A stretch of DNA of 64,000 nucleotides from the NCBI RefSeq assembly GCF_000835495.1, contig NW_015622543.1, positions 2,896,806-2,960,805 on the forward strand, in the 5' to 3' direction. Below, piece by piece: positions 21,439-32,397 of the stretch. The notes beneath the pieces are model-generated. The model was not told the DNA's origin, made no database searches, and saw nothing but the letters and a program-made list of their open reading frames with translations. A program made the translations under genes and the position numbers. The stretch's first letter is position 1. Every line of letters starts with the position of its first letter. The DNA is from Cladophialophora immunda (Eukaryota; Ascomycota; Eurotiomycetes; Chaetothyriales; Herpotrichiellaceae).

Positions 21439-22139
21439 GGTCGCGTGTACAATGGGCGCCCGACAACCGAGACTCGAAATCTTTCATGAACATATGACGA
21501 TATGAAAGGTTGGGGCGGGAAGGTACTGGGGATATGTATGTATGTATGTATGTATGTGATCTGGCAGAGGGCGGTTTGGAAGGAGCGGAAGGGGCTGAAT
21601 CGTCAATTCGACACCTGGAACGCGGTCTGGAATCCGGCCAGCCTGAGTGAGGCGAAAATGAGTGGAACAATAGTAAAGAGAATGTGTACACGTTGCGACA
21701 TATTGGTCCGGCTAATTAGGCACCTCAGTCGTGCATGAATTATCTCCCAAGCTGAGAAATAGAGAGAGAGACTTTCAGCTTGCTTCACCTTGTAAAAGAG
21801 GGAAGTCAAGTGAAGGGCGATGGAAGGGTGACTTTCGAGGGTTTGCAGAGGGGGAAACGTCGGCGGCAGCGGCTGGACAACCACGGAGGGTGACGAGCTT
21901 AACGAAATCAGGGTAGACGACCGCTCTGTTTGGTTGGTGTGCCGTGCGTGCGTTTCGATCAGCCACGAAAAGCATGCGCCGAGGCGGCCATCCTCACCTA
22001 GCACGCACTGGCGGACCCAATTGAACCGCAATCCACTTCACAGTTTGCCTGCAGCTAGACTTATCCCTCGTTTTGGAGTCGCAGCTACAACTTTCGATCC
22101 TGCGTCCTATTTTACGATAGCGCGCATTATGCTGCTACG
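21439..22139. other. Divergent promoter region (Set9 / uL14m)
   Basis: About 700 bp between divergent genes. It holds a GTAT/TATG tetranucleotide microsatellite at about 21534-21557. No gene is supported. Confidence 0.6.
21534..21557. repeat. GTAT tetranucleotide microsatellite
   Basis: Five to six tandem GTAT units, about 100 bp upstream of the Set9 start codon. Confidence 0.8.
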
Positions 22140-22670
22140 ATGATACAACTGAAGGTGAATTTCCCTTGCAGCTAGCTACGATACCTGTGTCTGTTGCTGA
22201 TGATGATTGACGCCAGACGATGCTTAATTGCATCGACAACTCCGGGGCTGCCATTGTCGAGTGCGTCGCGGTTATGAGGAAAAAGAAACAGGCTGCGAGG
22301 ATAGGTACGATAGAAGCACCGCCAGCGCCCTGTATCCCCTCTTTGCTGACCCTTCTGTCTGGTTTCAGGGGATAGGATCATCGTCGTTGTTCAGAAGCAA
22401 AAGTCCTTCGGCGCCGAGACCCCCGGCGGATCGAGTTTGAGTATCGCCAACAAAGTACGAAGAGGGGATATTCGACACGCGGTGGTTGTGAGAGCGAGGA
22501 AGGAGGAGCGCAGGAAAGATGGGAGTCTAATACGTTTCGACGACAATGCCTGTGTCCTCATCAACAAGAACGGCGATCCCATTGGGACGAGGCTGTCGAG
22601 TATAGTGGGAGCGGAACTACGTGATAAAAAGTGGTCAAAGATCTTGTCATTGGCACCGATGCACGTATAA
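22140..22670 (+). CDS. Mitochondrial ribosomal protein uL14m
   Basis: Three exons: 22140-22154, 22217-22304 and 22369-22670, giving 134 residues. Exon 1 encodes just MIQLK. The sequence follows bacterial L14: CIDNSGA near the N-terminus, [51 protein letters not shown] and [16 protein letters not shown]. Its length and the closeness to bacterial L14 identify the mitochondrial rather than the cytosolic (L23) protein; the yeast counterpart is Mrpl38. It is a core large-subunit protein near the subunit interface. It is convergent with Rpb9, 302 bp away, and no feature was seen in that gap. Confidence 0.9.
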
Positions 22671-22972
22671 TTCACCCGCTGAGTGCGACTGCATGCTTGA
22701 GTAAAGCTGAAGGATGGATACCCCTCGCCATGTCTGATAAGAATTCTTGTACAAACAGCCGGAGGAACAAAATGTCAACACCAAAATACTCGATGTCGAG
22801 TTCGTTTTTGTGCGTGCGTCGGCGCTGGCCCATTTAGACCTTTCTTCTGGCTCGTCGTATCCGTCGATCTCTCGTAAACATCGTTCCAGTCCATTCTCCC
22901 AAAAGAACGCCTTGAATGCATGGGTATCATGACCATGATATACCAATTCGTCCCGCCCCCCCAACACCTCGC

Positions 22973-23684
22973 TCAAACGACAGTATAGACGTGATTGCAG
23001 GAGGTGCAAACATAATACAGTTTCTATGTTCCAGTCAGAAACCTGAGGCGGAGGCTCACGAGACAAGTACTTACCATGCCCGTATCTGCGGCACGCTGCT
23101 GCGACTGAAAATAAACTGCTTCCGTCTCCCGGCATTTTGGACATTTTTTGGGTGCTCGAGGAAGCTGTACAAAGTGTAAAGCAAGCCGTCAGCCAAATGT
23201 CTCAGAATCTCAGACTAGACCCGGGGAAAAGGGGAGAACTCAAGAGACCTGATGTCAAAGTCTTCTGAACTCCCCTAGGCTGTCCCCTGCTAGATGGCGC
23301 CGCATGTGTTGCATCTCAACGGCTCCCCACAAAGGGTACAGAGAGGTGGCAGCTCAGAGAAAGCAGAACCCACCGTTGGATCGTGTGAAACATCAGCGGT
23401 TGTTCCTGCCGTCTCTTGAACATTTGCACCAAGTTGTTGGCGGTAGGTACAGGCCGAGTCGTGCTGCGAAGTCGCATGGCATGCTTTGCAGATATACAGG
23501 AGGGTGGATGTCGCACGGTCTTCCTTTGGGTACAAGAGGTTCGAGCTGTAATAGACGGGTCAGAAAACGACTCTGAGGGGAGTTCGTAGGCTTACCATTC
23601 CTGACAAAATCTGTACGAGACCTCGCCACGCTTGCTCTCGCCCTCGCTTGGAGACGGGGAGGCTGCAGCAGACAGAGCAGACAT
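22973..23684 (-). CDS. rpb9: RNA polymerase II subunit Rpb9
   Basis: Four exons: 23684-23596, 23545-23374, 23164-23075 and 23023-22973, giving 133 residues. The N-terminal zinc ribbon has RFCQEC (the second Cys is created by the first splice), LLYPKED and CKAC. The C-terminal TFIIS-like ribbon has KKCPKC, EAVYFQSQQRAADTGM and a final small exon LYYVCTSCNHVYTVV. The linker VQETAGTTADVSHDPT joins to LPRAP, exactly the Rpb9 order. The third intron is 51 nt, but the second is 209 nt and stays open for 27 codons; see findings. Rpb9 supports transcription fidelity, start-site choice and TFIIS-stimulated cleavage in Pol II. It is divergent from the Pin1/Ess1 gene, a Pol II CTD isomerase, with 938 bp between starts. 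Confidence 0.92.
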
Positions 23685-24622
23685 GTTGAATACGTGAGGT
23701 TTGAAGAGACACGCGAGGAGATGGAGCGATATGAGTCCGCGATTCTGAAAGTGGTATTCCTCAGAATAAATGCGCGCTGGGTGTTGGCCTCGATGTAGGT
23801 ACACTGAGAGCGCGAAAGGTGGTTGGATATTCTTGCTGAGTAATTATGCGGACAGTAGAGAGGAAGGGCAAAAGTTGAGGCGTGAGTAAATTACTGCTAC
23901 TGTATTACTGACAGACCGTCAAGGTGACTCAACGCGTTCAGAGGGCGGATGGCGAGATGGCTGCAGGTGGTGTTTTCGAAGAAGTGACAGCAAAGTGCAC
24001 GAAATCTTGCTCCCCGCAATTTCCCTCGAAGTTCACCGTGCTCCGTGCCTGTGCAGTTACCTGGCCAAAGTCAGACCATTTCCCCCCCAAACAAACTTAC
24101 CACACCTAGAAGAATACTGTGTGACGCTGCCGCCCCCAGTGACTGTTGTTAATTCTCTGGCAAGTTCCTTGATCATTCACTAATCAGGTACCTGATAGAT
24201 TCCTAGCTGGTCCTGTGATCTTTGGGTTCTTCGAGGACTTGCCCAGCTGCTCTGTCTTGTCTTACCTCTTCTACACCCACACACGTACTGGCTCGACCAG
24301 TGAACCTATGACCATCCAGACCGCATGAGACCAGCCAGTCAGGCTCCTGTTCCTGTCCATTTAGCCGCTTTCCAGCCCTATGCTACCCTCCCTCACGGGC
24401 TCATTTCTTCGTTGACATTATTGACCTGCTGACGAACGACAAATCCACTGCCCCACCTCGGTCGCGCCCTCGATTGCGAGCAACACCAGAAACCAAAAAC
24501 CAACTGGGGCATCCCAACAATAACTCATCTCCCCTCCAGTGCATTCATCTACAGGATCGGCACCGTGACAAAGACCTCCTTCCACGGACAGTACTGCATT
24601 AGCGGAACCGCATCAGAAAGCC
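23685..24622. other. Divergent promoter region (Rpb9 / Ess1)
   Basis: A 938-bp bidirectional promoter region. The 5' leader of the Ess1 gene (about 24400-24622) is C/T-rich. No gene is supported. Confidence 0.55.
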
Positions 24623-25293
24623 ATGGTACGTGAGGCGCACGCCCGTTGAACCCTACCACCCGTGAAAACCAATCCCTACTGATACTCCTCACAATAGACT
24701 GAGACTGATACTGGCCTGCCCCCTGATTGGGAGGTCCGCCACTCCAACTCCAAGAATCTGCCCTACTACTTCAACCAGAAGACGCACGAGTCGAGATGGG
24801 AGCCCCCTGAAAATGCCGATACCGACAAGCTCAAGGTCTACATGGCGCAGCATCACAGCTCGTCGGCCAACGCCCGCATCGATGGAGCTGCCAGTGAAGG
24901 GAAGATCCGTGCAGCCCATCTCCTGGTCAAGCACATAGATAGCCGGCGTCCCTCAAGCTGGAGGGAGACCAACATTACCCGCTCAAAAGAAGAGGCGATC
25001 CAAATGTTGAAGGGTTACGAGGACCAAATCCGCTCTGGGGAGAAGACCCTGGGCGACCTGGCCGTCTCCGAGTCGGACTGCAGCAGTGCTCGGAAGCGTG
25101 GCGACCTGGGTTTCTTCGGCAAAGGACAGATGCAGAAGGAGTTTGAGGATGCAGCATTTGCCCTGCAGCCGGGCGAGCTGAGTGGTGTCGTCGAGACAGC
25201 CTCCGGGGTGCACCTCATTCAACGGTATGTGATGTTGATCATTTTGGAACCCTTGACTGTGTGATCGCTGATCGGTCGTGCAGAATTCAGTAA
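24623..25293 (+). CDS. ess1: Peptidyl-prolyl cis-trans isomerase Ess1/Pin1
   Basis: Three coding exons: 24623-24625 (only the ATG), 24698-25224 and 25284-25293, giving 179 residues. Donors are GTACGT and GTATGT. The WW domain spans residues 8-38 (W12 to W35, with YYFN). The parvulin domain begins at about 69. Residues equivalent to the human Pin1 active site are present: H75, K79, R84-R85 (phosphate grip), C129 (SDCSSARKRGDLG) and H173 (GVHLI). The last exon adds only the final IQ, a normal end for the family. The protein isomerises pSer/pThr-Pro bonds, notably in the Pol II CTD. Without the first and last mini-exons it would lack a start and its last beta-strand residues, so the model depends on them. 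Confidence 0.93.
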
Positions 25294-26185
25294 ATTGTGA
25301 AATCGACGTTGACAGCAACGTTGCGACGTTGTCTCCCCATTGACGTATTGTTTTTAGGACAGCGCCGAAGATTTACCCTGGGGGTTTTGGCGGCTTTCGT
25401 GGAAGATATGACCATGACGGAGGGACACATGTCACCCCCACTCCAGCGCGGCTTTTCCATTGTCGCGACTCTCCTTATCGGTAGGAAAAGTTGAATAGAA
25501 CTGGCGTCACATTATGGTTTTTCTTGATACGGATTTCTCCATGGCCCACGCGGTGCTTGCGGATCAGCTACCCAGGTGTGGTTGGAATTATGTGGTGGCA
25601 CTCTGTCAACGCCCTCCATGCCAGATCGGAGATGTCTGAGGGAAAGGTCACGAGGTGATTGATGCGCGTTCCAACATCCGCCGTGGCCAAGATCAGGCTC
25701 TAAGAAAGAAAGGAAACATGTTCTTTGTTGTTGTATCACTGACTTACGTCACATTCGTCGATTCCTTGTCTCCAGCCAATGCAGGCTACGGGGAGTGATT
25801 CTATTGAGCACATTCAGTTGGGTTCGTTGGAGTATTTGACGATATGGAGTTTCCACGTCCAGATGCAGCCTTCCGGTCCAATCACAGCAGCCGCCCCTGT
25901 ACCACTACCCAGTCTGTCATGGCTCTATACGGGCTGGATGCTTGGTGCATATAAAAACATTCGTGGCCTGATCTGACTACACCATTCAAAGTATTCGCTC
26001 CACCGGCATCCAAGACGTATTGCGAAGCCCAAATGCATATATACTGACTTGGATCCTCCTCAAAGTTGCTCCTCCCCTCTCGACAACCAACTCACTCTTG
26101 CTCTCCGGCCCTCGAGTCCCAACATCTTCCAACCCTGCCGGCATTGGATCCTTGCCAAAGCCACTCTCGAGTCTTTACAATCACC
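25294..26185. other. Intergenic region upstream of the 26.2-kb gene
   Basis: About 890 bp. It holds a TATA-like element at 25950-25957 (listed separately). No gene is supported. Confidence 0.55.
25950..25957 (+). promoter_or_regulatory. TATA-like box TATAAAAA
   Basis: TATAAAAA lies 229 bp upstream of the ATG at 26186, a plausible core promoter position given a pyrimidine-rich leader of about 200 nt. Confidence 0.4.
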
Positions 26186-27011
26186 ATGAAGCCCACTTCA
26201 ATTGCTGATGCTCTCTTCCTGGAGCCTCCCCATTCACACGACCCCAGCAACGTCTCTCATGTTGCGGCACTGCCAGCCTCAATGCTGATGCAACTGCCGG
26301 AGGCCGTCCAAGACGCTCTCTGGACTCTACAAGAATCAACCTCTATTGTCTACGCCTCGTACCTCAGATTACAAGAACTCCTGGACGAGCGGTTCGACCG
26401 ATTGATTCCTCTGCCAGGCATGCCTGGGTCGTGTAAGTTGTTTCCCATTTCTCCTACCTGACAACGAAGCCCTTGTCCTCCTCGTCCAATCGGTTTTCCC
26501 TCTCAACGTTTGTCAACGCGAAGCAGCGGGGTTGGAACTAATACGAGAGGGATTTGTTCTAGTTTCTGAGGGTGCATTTTTCAACTACATGAACGCGCTG
26601 TCTGCCGAACGGCGCTACCTGGTGGAAGACGCACACCCAGACTGGAGGCACAAGGCGTCGCGAGCCGGGCTGTCGCAATACGGAGACCTGCTACTCACCT
26701 GCCGGGGCAAGGAGATGACCGTGTCGGAATGGTTCGACCAGCTGCAAAGGGCCGAGCAGCTCTGGGTGCAGCAGGCTAAAGACGCAGAGCTGCCCGACTT
26801 TGAAAGCACCGTGACCGAGTACCAGATCTTGACGGATTCGGAGAGCTCGACGCCGCCCAGCGAGGTGTCAGAGGACGATTCTCCCGAGGGAGGCAGGAGC
26901 TGGGATGCGCCGGTGCCAGCGGGGCGAAGACCAATGGCGGACTCCAAGAGCAAGATGGGAGGACACGAAATAGGACCGGAGCGGATCGCGAAGGCTCTAG
27001 AAGCGCTGTGA
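26186..27011 (+). CDS. Conserved-looking protein of unknown function
   Basis: Two exons: 26186-26432 and 26527-27011, giving 243 residues. The GTAAGT donor and GAAGCAG acceptor join in phase. A second acceptor (TTCTAG, ending at 26571) is also in phase and would remove 15 residues. No known domain is recognised. The N-terminal part (MKPTSIADALFLEPPHSHD) and a region with helical, amphipathic character (GAFFNYMNALSAERRYLVED, then EWFDQLQRAEQLWVQQAKD) look like a compact alpha-helical domain. The C-terminus is acidic and Ser-rich and ends in ERIAKALEAL. There is no signal peptide or membrane segment. Its coding nature rests on splice signals, GC-rich codon use and a contiguous frame. Confidence 0.6.
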
Positions 27012-30000
27012 GGACGAAAGGCACGGCAGGGAAGAGGGCAGATTTGTTGGAGCCGTGGCCAAGGTGTGTGGATGCATGCATGGGCATTGGGTTTCGCGCG
27101 TCTCCTTTACTCCTTTCTGCTTTTGTTCTCGACTCCTTCTCTCACACACTTTCTCAATTATTATTTGTTTCTTGTACGACCCGGGAAAGGGCGAGCGCGC
27201 TGCAAGTGTGGTCTGACGGCTCTCCTGAGTGGCTGACGTATCGCACGTTGAGACGTGGTTCGATCACGACCTGCCACTCATTTGTTTGCGCGTTCTGTTG
27301 GGCCCCCTTCTTGGAGTCTCTTGGAGGGTCGGCTTGGGATTTGGAGCTTGGAGAAGAGCAAGGGAAAAGAGGAAAGCTGGAGCTTGCCGCGCGATACCAC
27401 ACACCAAAAGGCCCCCGTCTTCTTTGTTATTATTTGCCACCCCTCTTTGTCTTACCCTTCTAGACTTCTTGACATGTGTTAGTTAGCAGCGAGAGACTGT
27501 GGCAGAGGGAGAAACGCCCCTCTTTGCCTCCCTTGCTTTGCCTTACCTCAACTTGTAATGTGACGATTGGAACGAATCATACAACTGCGGACTTTTTCTG
27601 ATGAACCAAAAAGCCATGCATACACGCAGTGCATTGCATTGCATAGTTGCATTTTAGTTGTTTGCGTTTCAGGTTCTGCATCTTTGTTGCTAACGGACTT
27701 CTCTCTTGCCGGACAAGGCGAAAGTGAGTCCGGCGGGGATGACCTGCAAGGCAAAGAACTGCGAAATTTCTCGAAGCCTGCTCACCCTGCTCACCCTGCA
27801 TGAGGTCTGGCCCGACTGACTGCAACGTGTACTACCATGTACTCGGTACCTATCCAGTACGCGGCAATGAGGACCTTTGTCGTAGGCACATGAGATCAAG
27901 GCCGCACCTATACGGTATTGTGCTCTGCAGTACCGTAACGAGCAAGGACATGACCAGAAAGAGGAGTGTCAACCAAGAAACCCGTCAGATTCTAGACCGG
28001 AGGTGAACTTCCGGCCCGTGGTTTGCCGGAAACTTTCAGTGTAACGGGCCCTATCAAGTATCCACAAGTACCGTCCCGTACGTGGTGCCGTTAATGCTGT
28101 TAACTAGCAGTGATGATCTCACGTAGGTACCCAGGTACCGATTCGTAGCGAATACTTCGATAGATACGATCGACAGGAGAAAGAAAAAAGAAGTGCATGG
28201 GAGGAACTCGCGACTCGCGACTACTACTCGCGTATGAGCAGATCCCCAAGTAATCTAGGTCTAGGCCCCGAACTTCCATGCCGAATTCACGAAACCAAGC
28301 AAACAGTGAGCGACTACCCGATATACGAATGGCCTCACTGCCACATGTTTCAGATCAAGGCTTTGCCCCTCCATCATGCCAATGCCAGTGCCAATACAAA
28401 TGGAGTATCCCGCATTCTACCCATTGACTAACTGGTTGACTGACTGGGGGGCCGAAAAGGAGGGGGAAAGGAAAATTACCAAGCCAAGTATTGCACATGT
28501 CTGACACACCGGGTAGCGACGCCAGTGCTTTGCTCTGACGTTTCCCTCGACTTCCATCGTCATCACCCACATCATCCACGCGTTTCCATCTATCCATATT
28601 GCTGGGACCAAGTTTGACGTACTCTACGTCCCTACACAGAACACGCGAGGACATGCGGACAGCTGCGGTGTTGCCTTGCTTGCCACCACAGACTTGTTAT
28701 GCCTGCTACGCTAGGTGCTACTGCTACTACTGGTCATGACGCTGCCTGCTGTTGGGTGGTGACACAACGCCTCTTGTTTCTTTCCTCCATCCTTGCCCCT
28801 CTCTCTTCTTCCCACACTCCCAAAAACAATGCTGATAGCGGCAGACCTCCAAGCCCATTTTGGAGCCTGCATACGGCAAGTAGATGGCTCACCCACTATT
28901 TTGCCTCCGTCCATGCGAGGATGAAACTATAGCTGGTCATTCTAGTCTGTTCCGCCAAAGGGGCAACAAACACGTGGGCTGACGGCGGCGAGCGACCAGG
29001 GCTTCATCTCGAGGGAATTTTCGTGAGGCACCTTCACTGACTATGTGCATAGTCCCTCTTCTCATGAAACACAGACGGCCTCCAACGCCATCGATGCTGT
29101 GTAACCGGACGGGATTCTACGCAGGACAAGAACAATTGCCGAGGATAGCCTAATGGTCTCGACGTGCAAAAATCTGCGAACTCTTGTTGCATCTACAACT
29201 AGTCATCCTGGCATGATTCCACCAATTCTTGCCCAAGGATGGGCCTCGCTTAGACTTTCACTGGCGATATAACACTCGCAACGGAGCCGCCGGGCGTCTT
29301 GTCATTGGTCCAACATCTGATCGATGCTGCCCGAAGCTGTTCGCACGGTGGGCGGCGGGAAAATGCCAGAATCTCTGCGGTCGTTGCAAGATATCAGCTC
29401 GACTTCTTCACATCTGCTGCTTCTTCGGGGAGAAGACTTCGCTTCCACCTTCCAGGGCATCAATTCGGAAGCCATCCGTGTTACCCAGACTCGAGTCCAT
29501 GCACACCAGATCCCCCCTTAGCCTGGTTTCAACTCTCTTGGACGTCCCTCACAATACCGCCACCCAACCTTTGGCTCCGCCCTGCGGCGCGTACAAGCAA
29601 AAGAGCTGGCAGATACGAGTCCCACCAACCCCGAGCTAGGAGGCCACACGCGTTTCTGGGAAAATGTAAATAGATATCCCCGCAGAGGCCGGCCTCGGCC
29701 CTGGGTTCGTTGGATTATCAGCTTACCAACGTTCGAAATCCTGGCCGACTCAGCATCTCCCGAAGGTCTTCTCGGGGATGCGAGGCCGAAAGGCATCCAC
29801 CTCATCTAAGTTGCACAGGCTGTGAATCACCCTTCTGCACGCATGTCTGCCCGAGAGATGCCCAGGTCATGCATTGAGGACCCTGTCCCTCTGGTCCTTG
29901 AGCTTTTGAGACGGGCTGCGGGCCATGTGATCAAAACACTCCTCTAATTGAAGTTTGTTCATGCTGTGTATCCATCCTCTCCGCTGGTCGCCCAATTTCC

Positions 30001-31400
30001 TTGGGCCTAACGAGGTTGTCGAGCCGCAGTCTCTTCGCCACTTCTGCTTGTTCAAGGCAGCTGAAGACAGCTCGAAACACCTTCGCTTCCGGCAGTGCAT
30101 CGCATCGCGGGTAGACGGACCACGTCAACTTCGCAGGTCCTTCGAGAAACTTGGCCGATGGTGGTCATCTGCTCAGATATGCAGCCAACGAGACCTCCAG
30201 TCCAACCTCCGAACCCTATTCTCGGGAAGTGTCCTGGGTCCAACGACGTCGTCTAGGTGAATGCAAACTCGAGGGACATTGATGCCGACGGAACAGACTG
30301 GCTGCGTTAGGAGGCAATGTCTCAACAAGGTATCCATTTGACATTGTTACGCAAGGATGTGTCGGATGACTCTGTTGCGCCCGCCTCCGCCAACCTTTTT
30401 CACTGACGGCCAAACATCAGCATGAACGGGCCTTTGCGTCCCAGCATTGTCCTTCCGACGATCCTACTGGTAGTCCTATCCACCATGCCTGACTGACAAG
30501 ACCTCCATCCTGCCGACGACAAGCGTTTAAGTCCGATGGTGACCGAGGAACAACTCAACAAGGGCAGATCCTGGATCGAAGGCGAAAAAGGGGGAAATGC
30601 TAAGCCGTCGGGAATGTAGCATAAACAGGGTCGCAACGGGCACGGCAAGCTCTGCTCGTCCAAGCTGAGGGAAAAAGGGATATCCTCTAGTCAGAGCGGA
30701 TTTGTGATCATCACCGCAGGTCGCCAGATGGCTGAAGGTTTGCCAGATTGAGAAGCCATAGAAATACCACTATTCAACCATGACAGTCCGGAAGATCTCG
30801 AGGTGTTGTATCGTAGCCTCTGGGGGTCAGGGTCCGGCGTTTTTCTCGGATGTATTCTCTGGTGCAGTCTCTTCGAAACGCTACTTTTTGTGTGAGAGAT
30901 ATCGCTAGTCAGACTGACGATCAATGTTGACCCTTGAGCACATCGTCGAAGAAAACCCCCAGTACGAGTCCATCCTTTGCCATTTTCACACGGTGATGGC
31001 CAGATCACCACAGTTGGAAACGATGAGGGGCAAGGTAGAACAGAGCAGACAGGAGTGGGTTTCAAGGACACCGATGTTCCCAGCATTGGCCGCTGTTGTG
31101 CAAGAAGCATCCGTCGTTGGATAACACGTACCTCGTAGTACAGACGCTTACGAGGCTGTGACTTGGGCGCCCGCCGTGCCCCCGACCCAGACTGGACCTC
31201 AGAGGTCCAACTTAACTGAACACAAGATCGCCTCCGCGAAACAAGGATATCTATACTATATATTATTATGCCATCGAGGAAGGATTCCGAAAGAAATGTT
31301 CGAGCCCCGATCCCCAAACTCACCCATTTTTTTCTTTTTGGTGTCTAGAAACTTTTTCAACCACCGGCCTAAAACGACACACCAGGGGAGGGAGGGGATT
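27012..31400. other. Gene-poor interval (4.4 kb)
   Basis: No gene is supported. It holds a dense cluster of GTAC palindromes at 27829-28138, a CGCGACT-type short repeat near 28207-28232, and a long minus-strand open frame (30691-31323, no ATG at its start, no domain). An ATG-initiated 66-codon plus frame at 30924-31124 lies opposite that frame. Coding-like fragments on the minus strand near 29870-30130 are in two frames and could be gene relics. No tRNA-type B box was found. Confidence 0.5.
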
Positions 31401-32115
31401 CTACCTCCCATCCTCCTCTTTCCCTTCTCTCTCGGCCTCCTTGCCGCACTGGTCGAGGAACTCGGCCAAGGCCTCAATGACGACCATGTGGTCCTGATCC
31501 TGCTTCAGGCCGCTCACGACCACGACGCCGACGACGCCGTCGACGCCGCGCACCCGCACGGGCACGCCGCCGCCGTGGATCGCGTACGCCCCGCCCTCGG
31601 CGCCGAGCATGTACTTGCGGGCGAAGGCCTCCTCGTCGCCCTTGAACTTGTTGTGCATGAACCACGTGCTCACCCCCCAGCGCAGCACGGTCTTCCGCTT
31701 CCGCGACACCCACACGTCGTTGTCCGGCTGGATCCCCGGGCGCGACACGGCGTGGAAGAGCAGGTTGGACGAGTTGGCGAGCGAGATCGACACCACCGCC
31801 GCGAGGGTCGACAGGGCGCGCAGCCGGTGGCGGATCGCCAGGCCGATCTCGAGGGCGTCGTCCGCGGTGAAGTGGGGGAGGATCAGGGATTCTTCTTGTT
31901 TGGCGATCTCGGAGAGCTGCGCAGAGAGACATCCGTTAAAACGTGAGTTCGACCTGGGCGAATGATGAAAAGTGGGAGTAGATTGGGAGATGCCCTCGCC
32001 CCTCCCCCCCCCCTCTTGCCATTGCTAGTGGGCTAGACAAGGCTCAGGAACAAGAGTGCACGACAAGGAAGAAGCGTACGTCTCGCGGGGCCTCACGCAA
32101 AGGGTGGCCGGCCAT
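31401..32115 (-). CDS. UPF0303/DUF967 family protein (HbpS-like fold, YBR137W type)
   Basis: Two exons: 32115-32080 and 31916-31401, giving 183 residues. The GTACGC donor joins MAGHPLREAPRD to LSEIAKQEESLILPHFTADD in phase 0; the first exon is the less certain part. Family motifs: ALEIGLAIRHRLRAL, VVSISLANSSNLLFHAVSRP, DNDVWVSRKRKTVLRWGVST, AIHGGGVPVRV and SGLKQDQDHMVVIEALAEFL. The yeast homologue YBR137W is a small cytosolic protein of poorly known role connected with GET/TRC-type factors, and bacterial relatives bind haem. The coding part is extremely GC-rich, which opens long antisense frames that are not genes. The intron carries a C10 run (32004-32013). It is divergent from Atg10 with a 282-bp gap. 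Confidence 0.78.
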
Positions 32116-32397
32116 GGTCGAACAGCTGCCCAATGTGACTGGCGTAGTGTAACAATAGTATGGTTTTGTCTCGAGTTGAGCCTCTTGTGGAAAAATTGCG
32201 TATGGAAAAGACAAGAGGGGAATGTTTGATTCCCCGCACTCAATTGTGCCCGGCTTGGCGTCAACCTGCCCGGCTGAGGCTTGTCCTAGTCTTTCAAGTT
32301 TCAGTTGCGAAGGGCTCTAGAGTTTTTCTAAGCTGTGAAGCTCTATCACAATTTGGCCCTATTCAGCCATGACTCTTCAATCTCTTCCTCTGTCCCG

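Noticed and set aside
22647..23144. 165-codon minus-strand frame overlapping the 3' part of Rpb9
   Set aside because: It is out of frame with the zinc-ribbon exons and has no family resemblance; the spliced Rpb9 exons explain the region.
30691..31323. 210-codon minus-strand open frame
   Set aside because: It has no ATG at its start, no recognisable domain, and Ser/Arg/Pro-rich composition. It is kept only as part of the gene-poor interval description.
31474..31932. 152-codon minus-strand frame beginning MSLCAALRDRQ
   Set aside because: It is in a different frame from the UPF0303 motifs and rich in Arg/Pro/Gly, so it is a shadow of the same GC-rich exon.
31158..31946. 262-codon plus-strand open frame opposite the UPF0303 gene
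   Set aside because: Composition (Ala, Val, Arg, His, Asp repeats) is that of a shadow frame of GC-rich coding DNA. It contains no recognisable domain, and the minus strand has clear family motifs.
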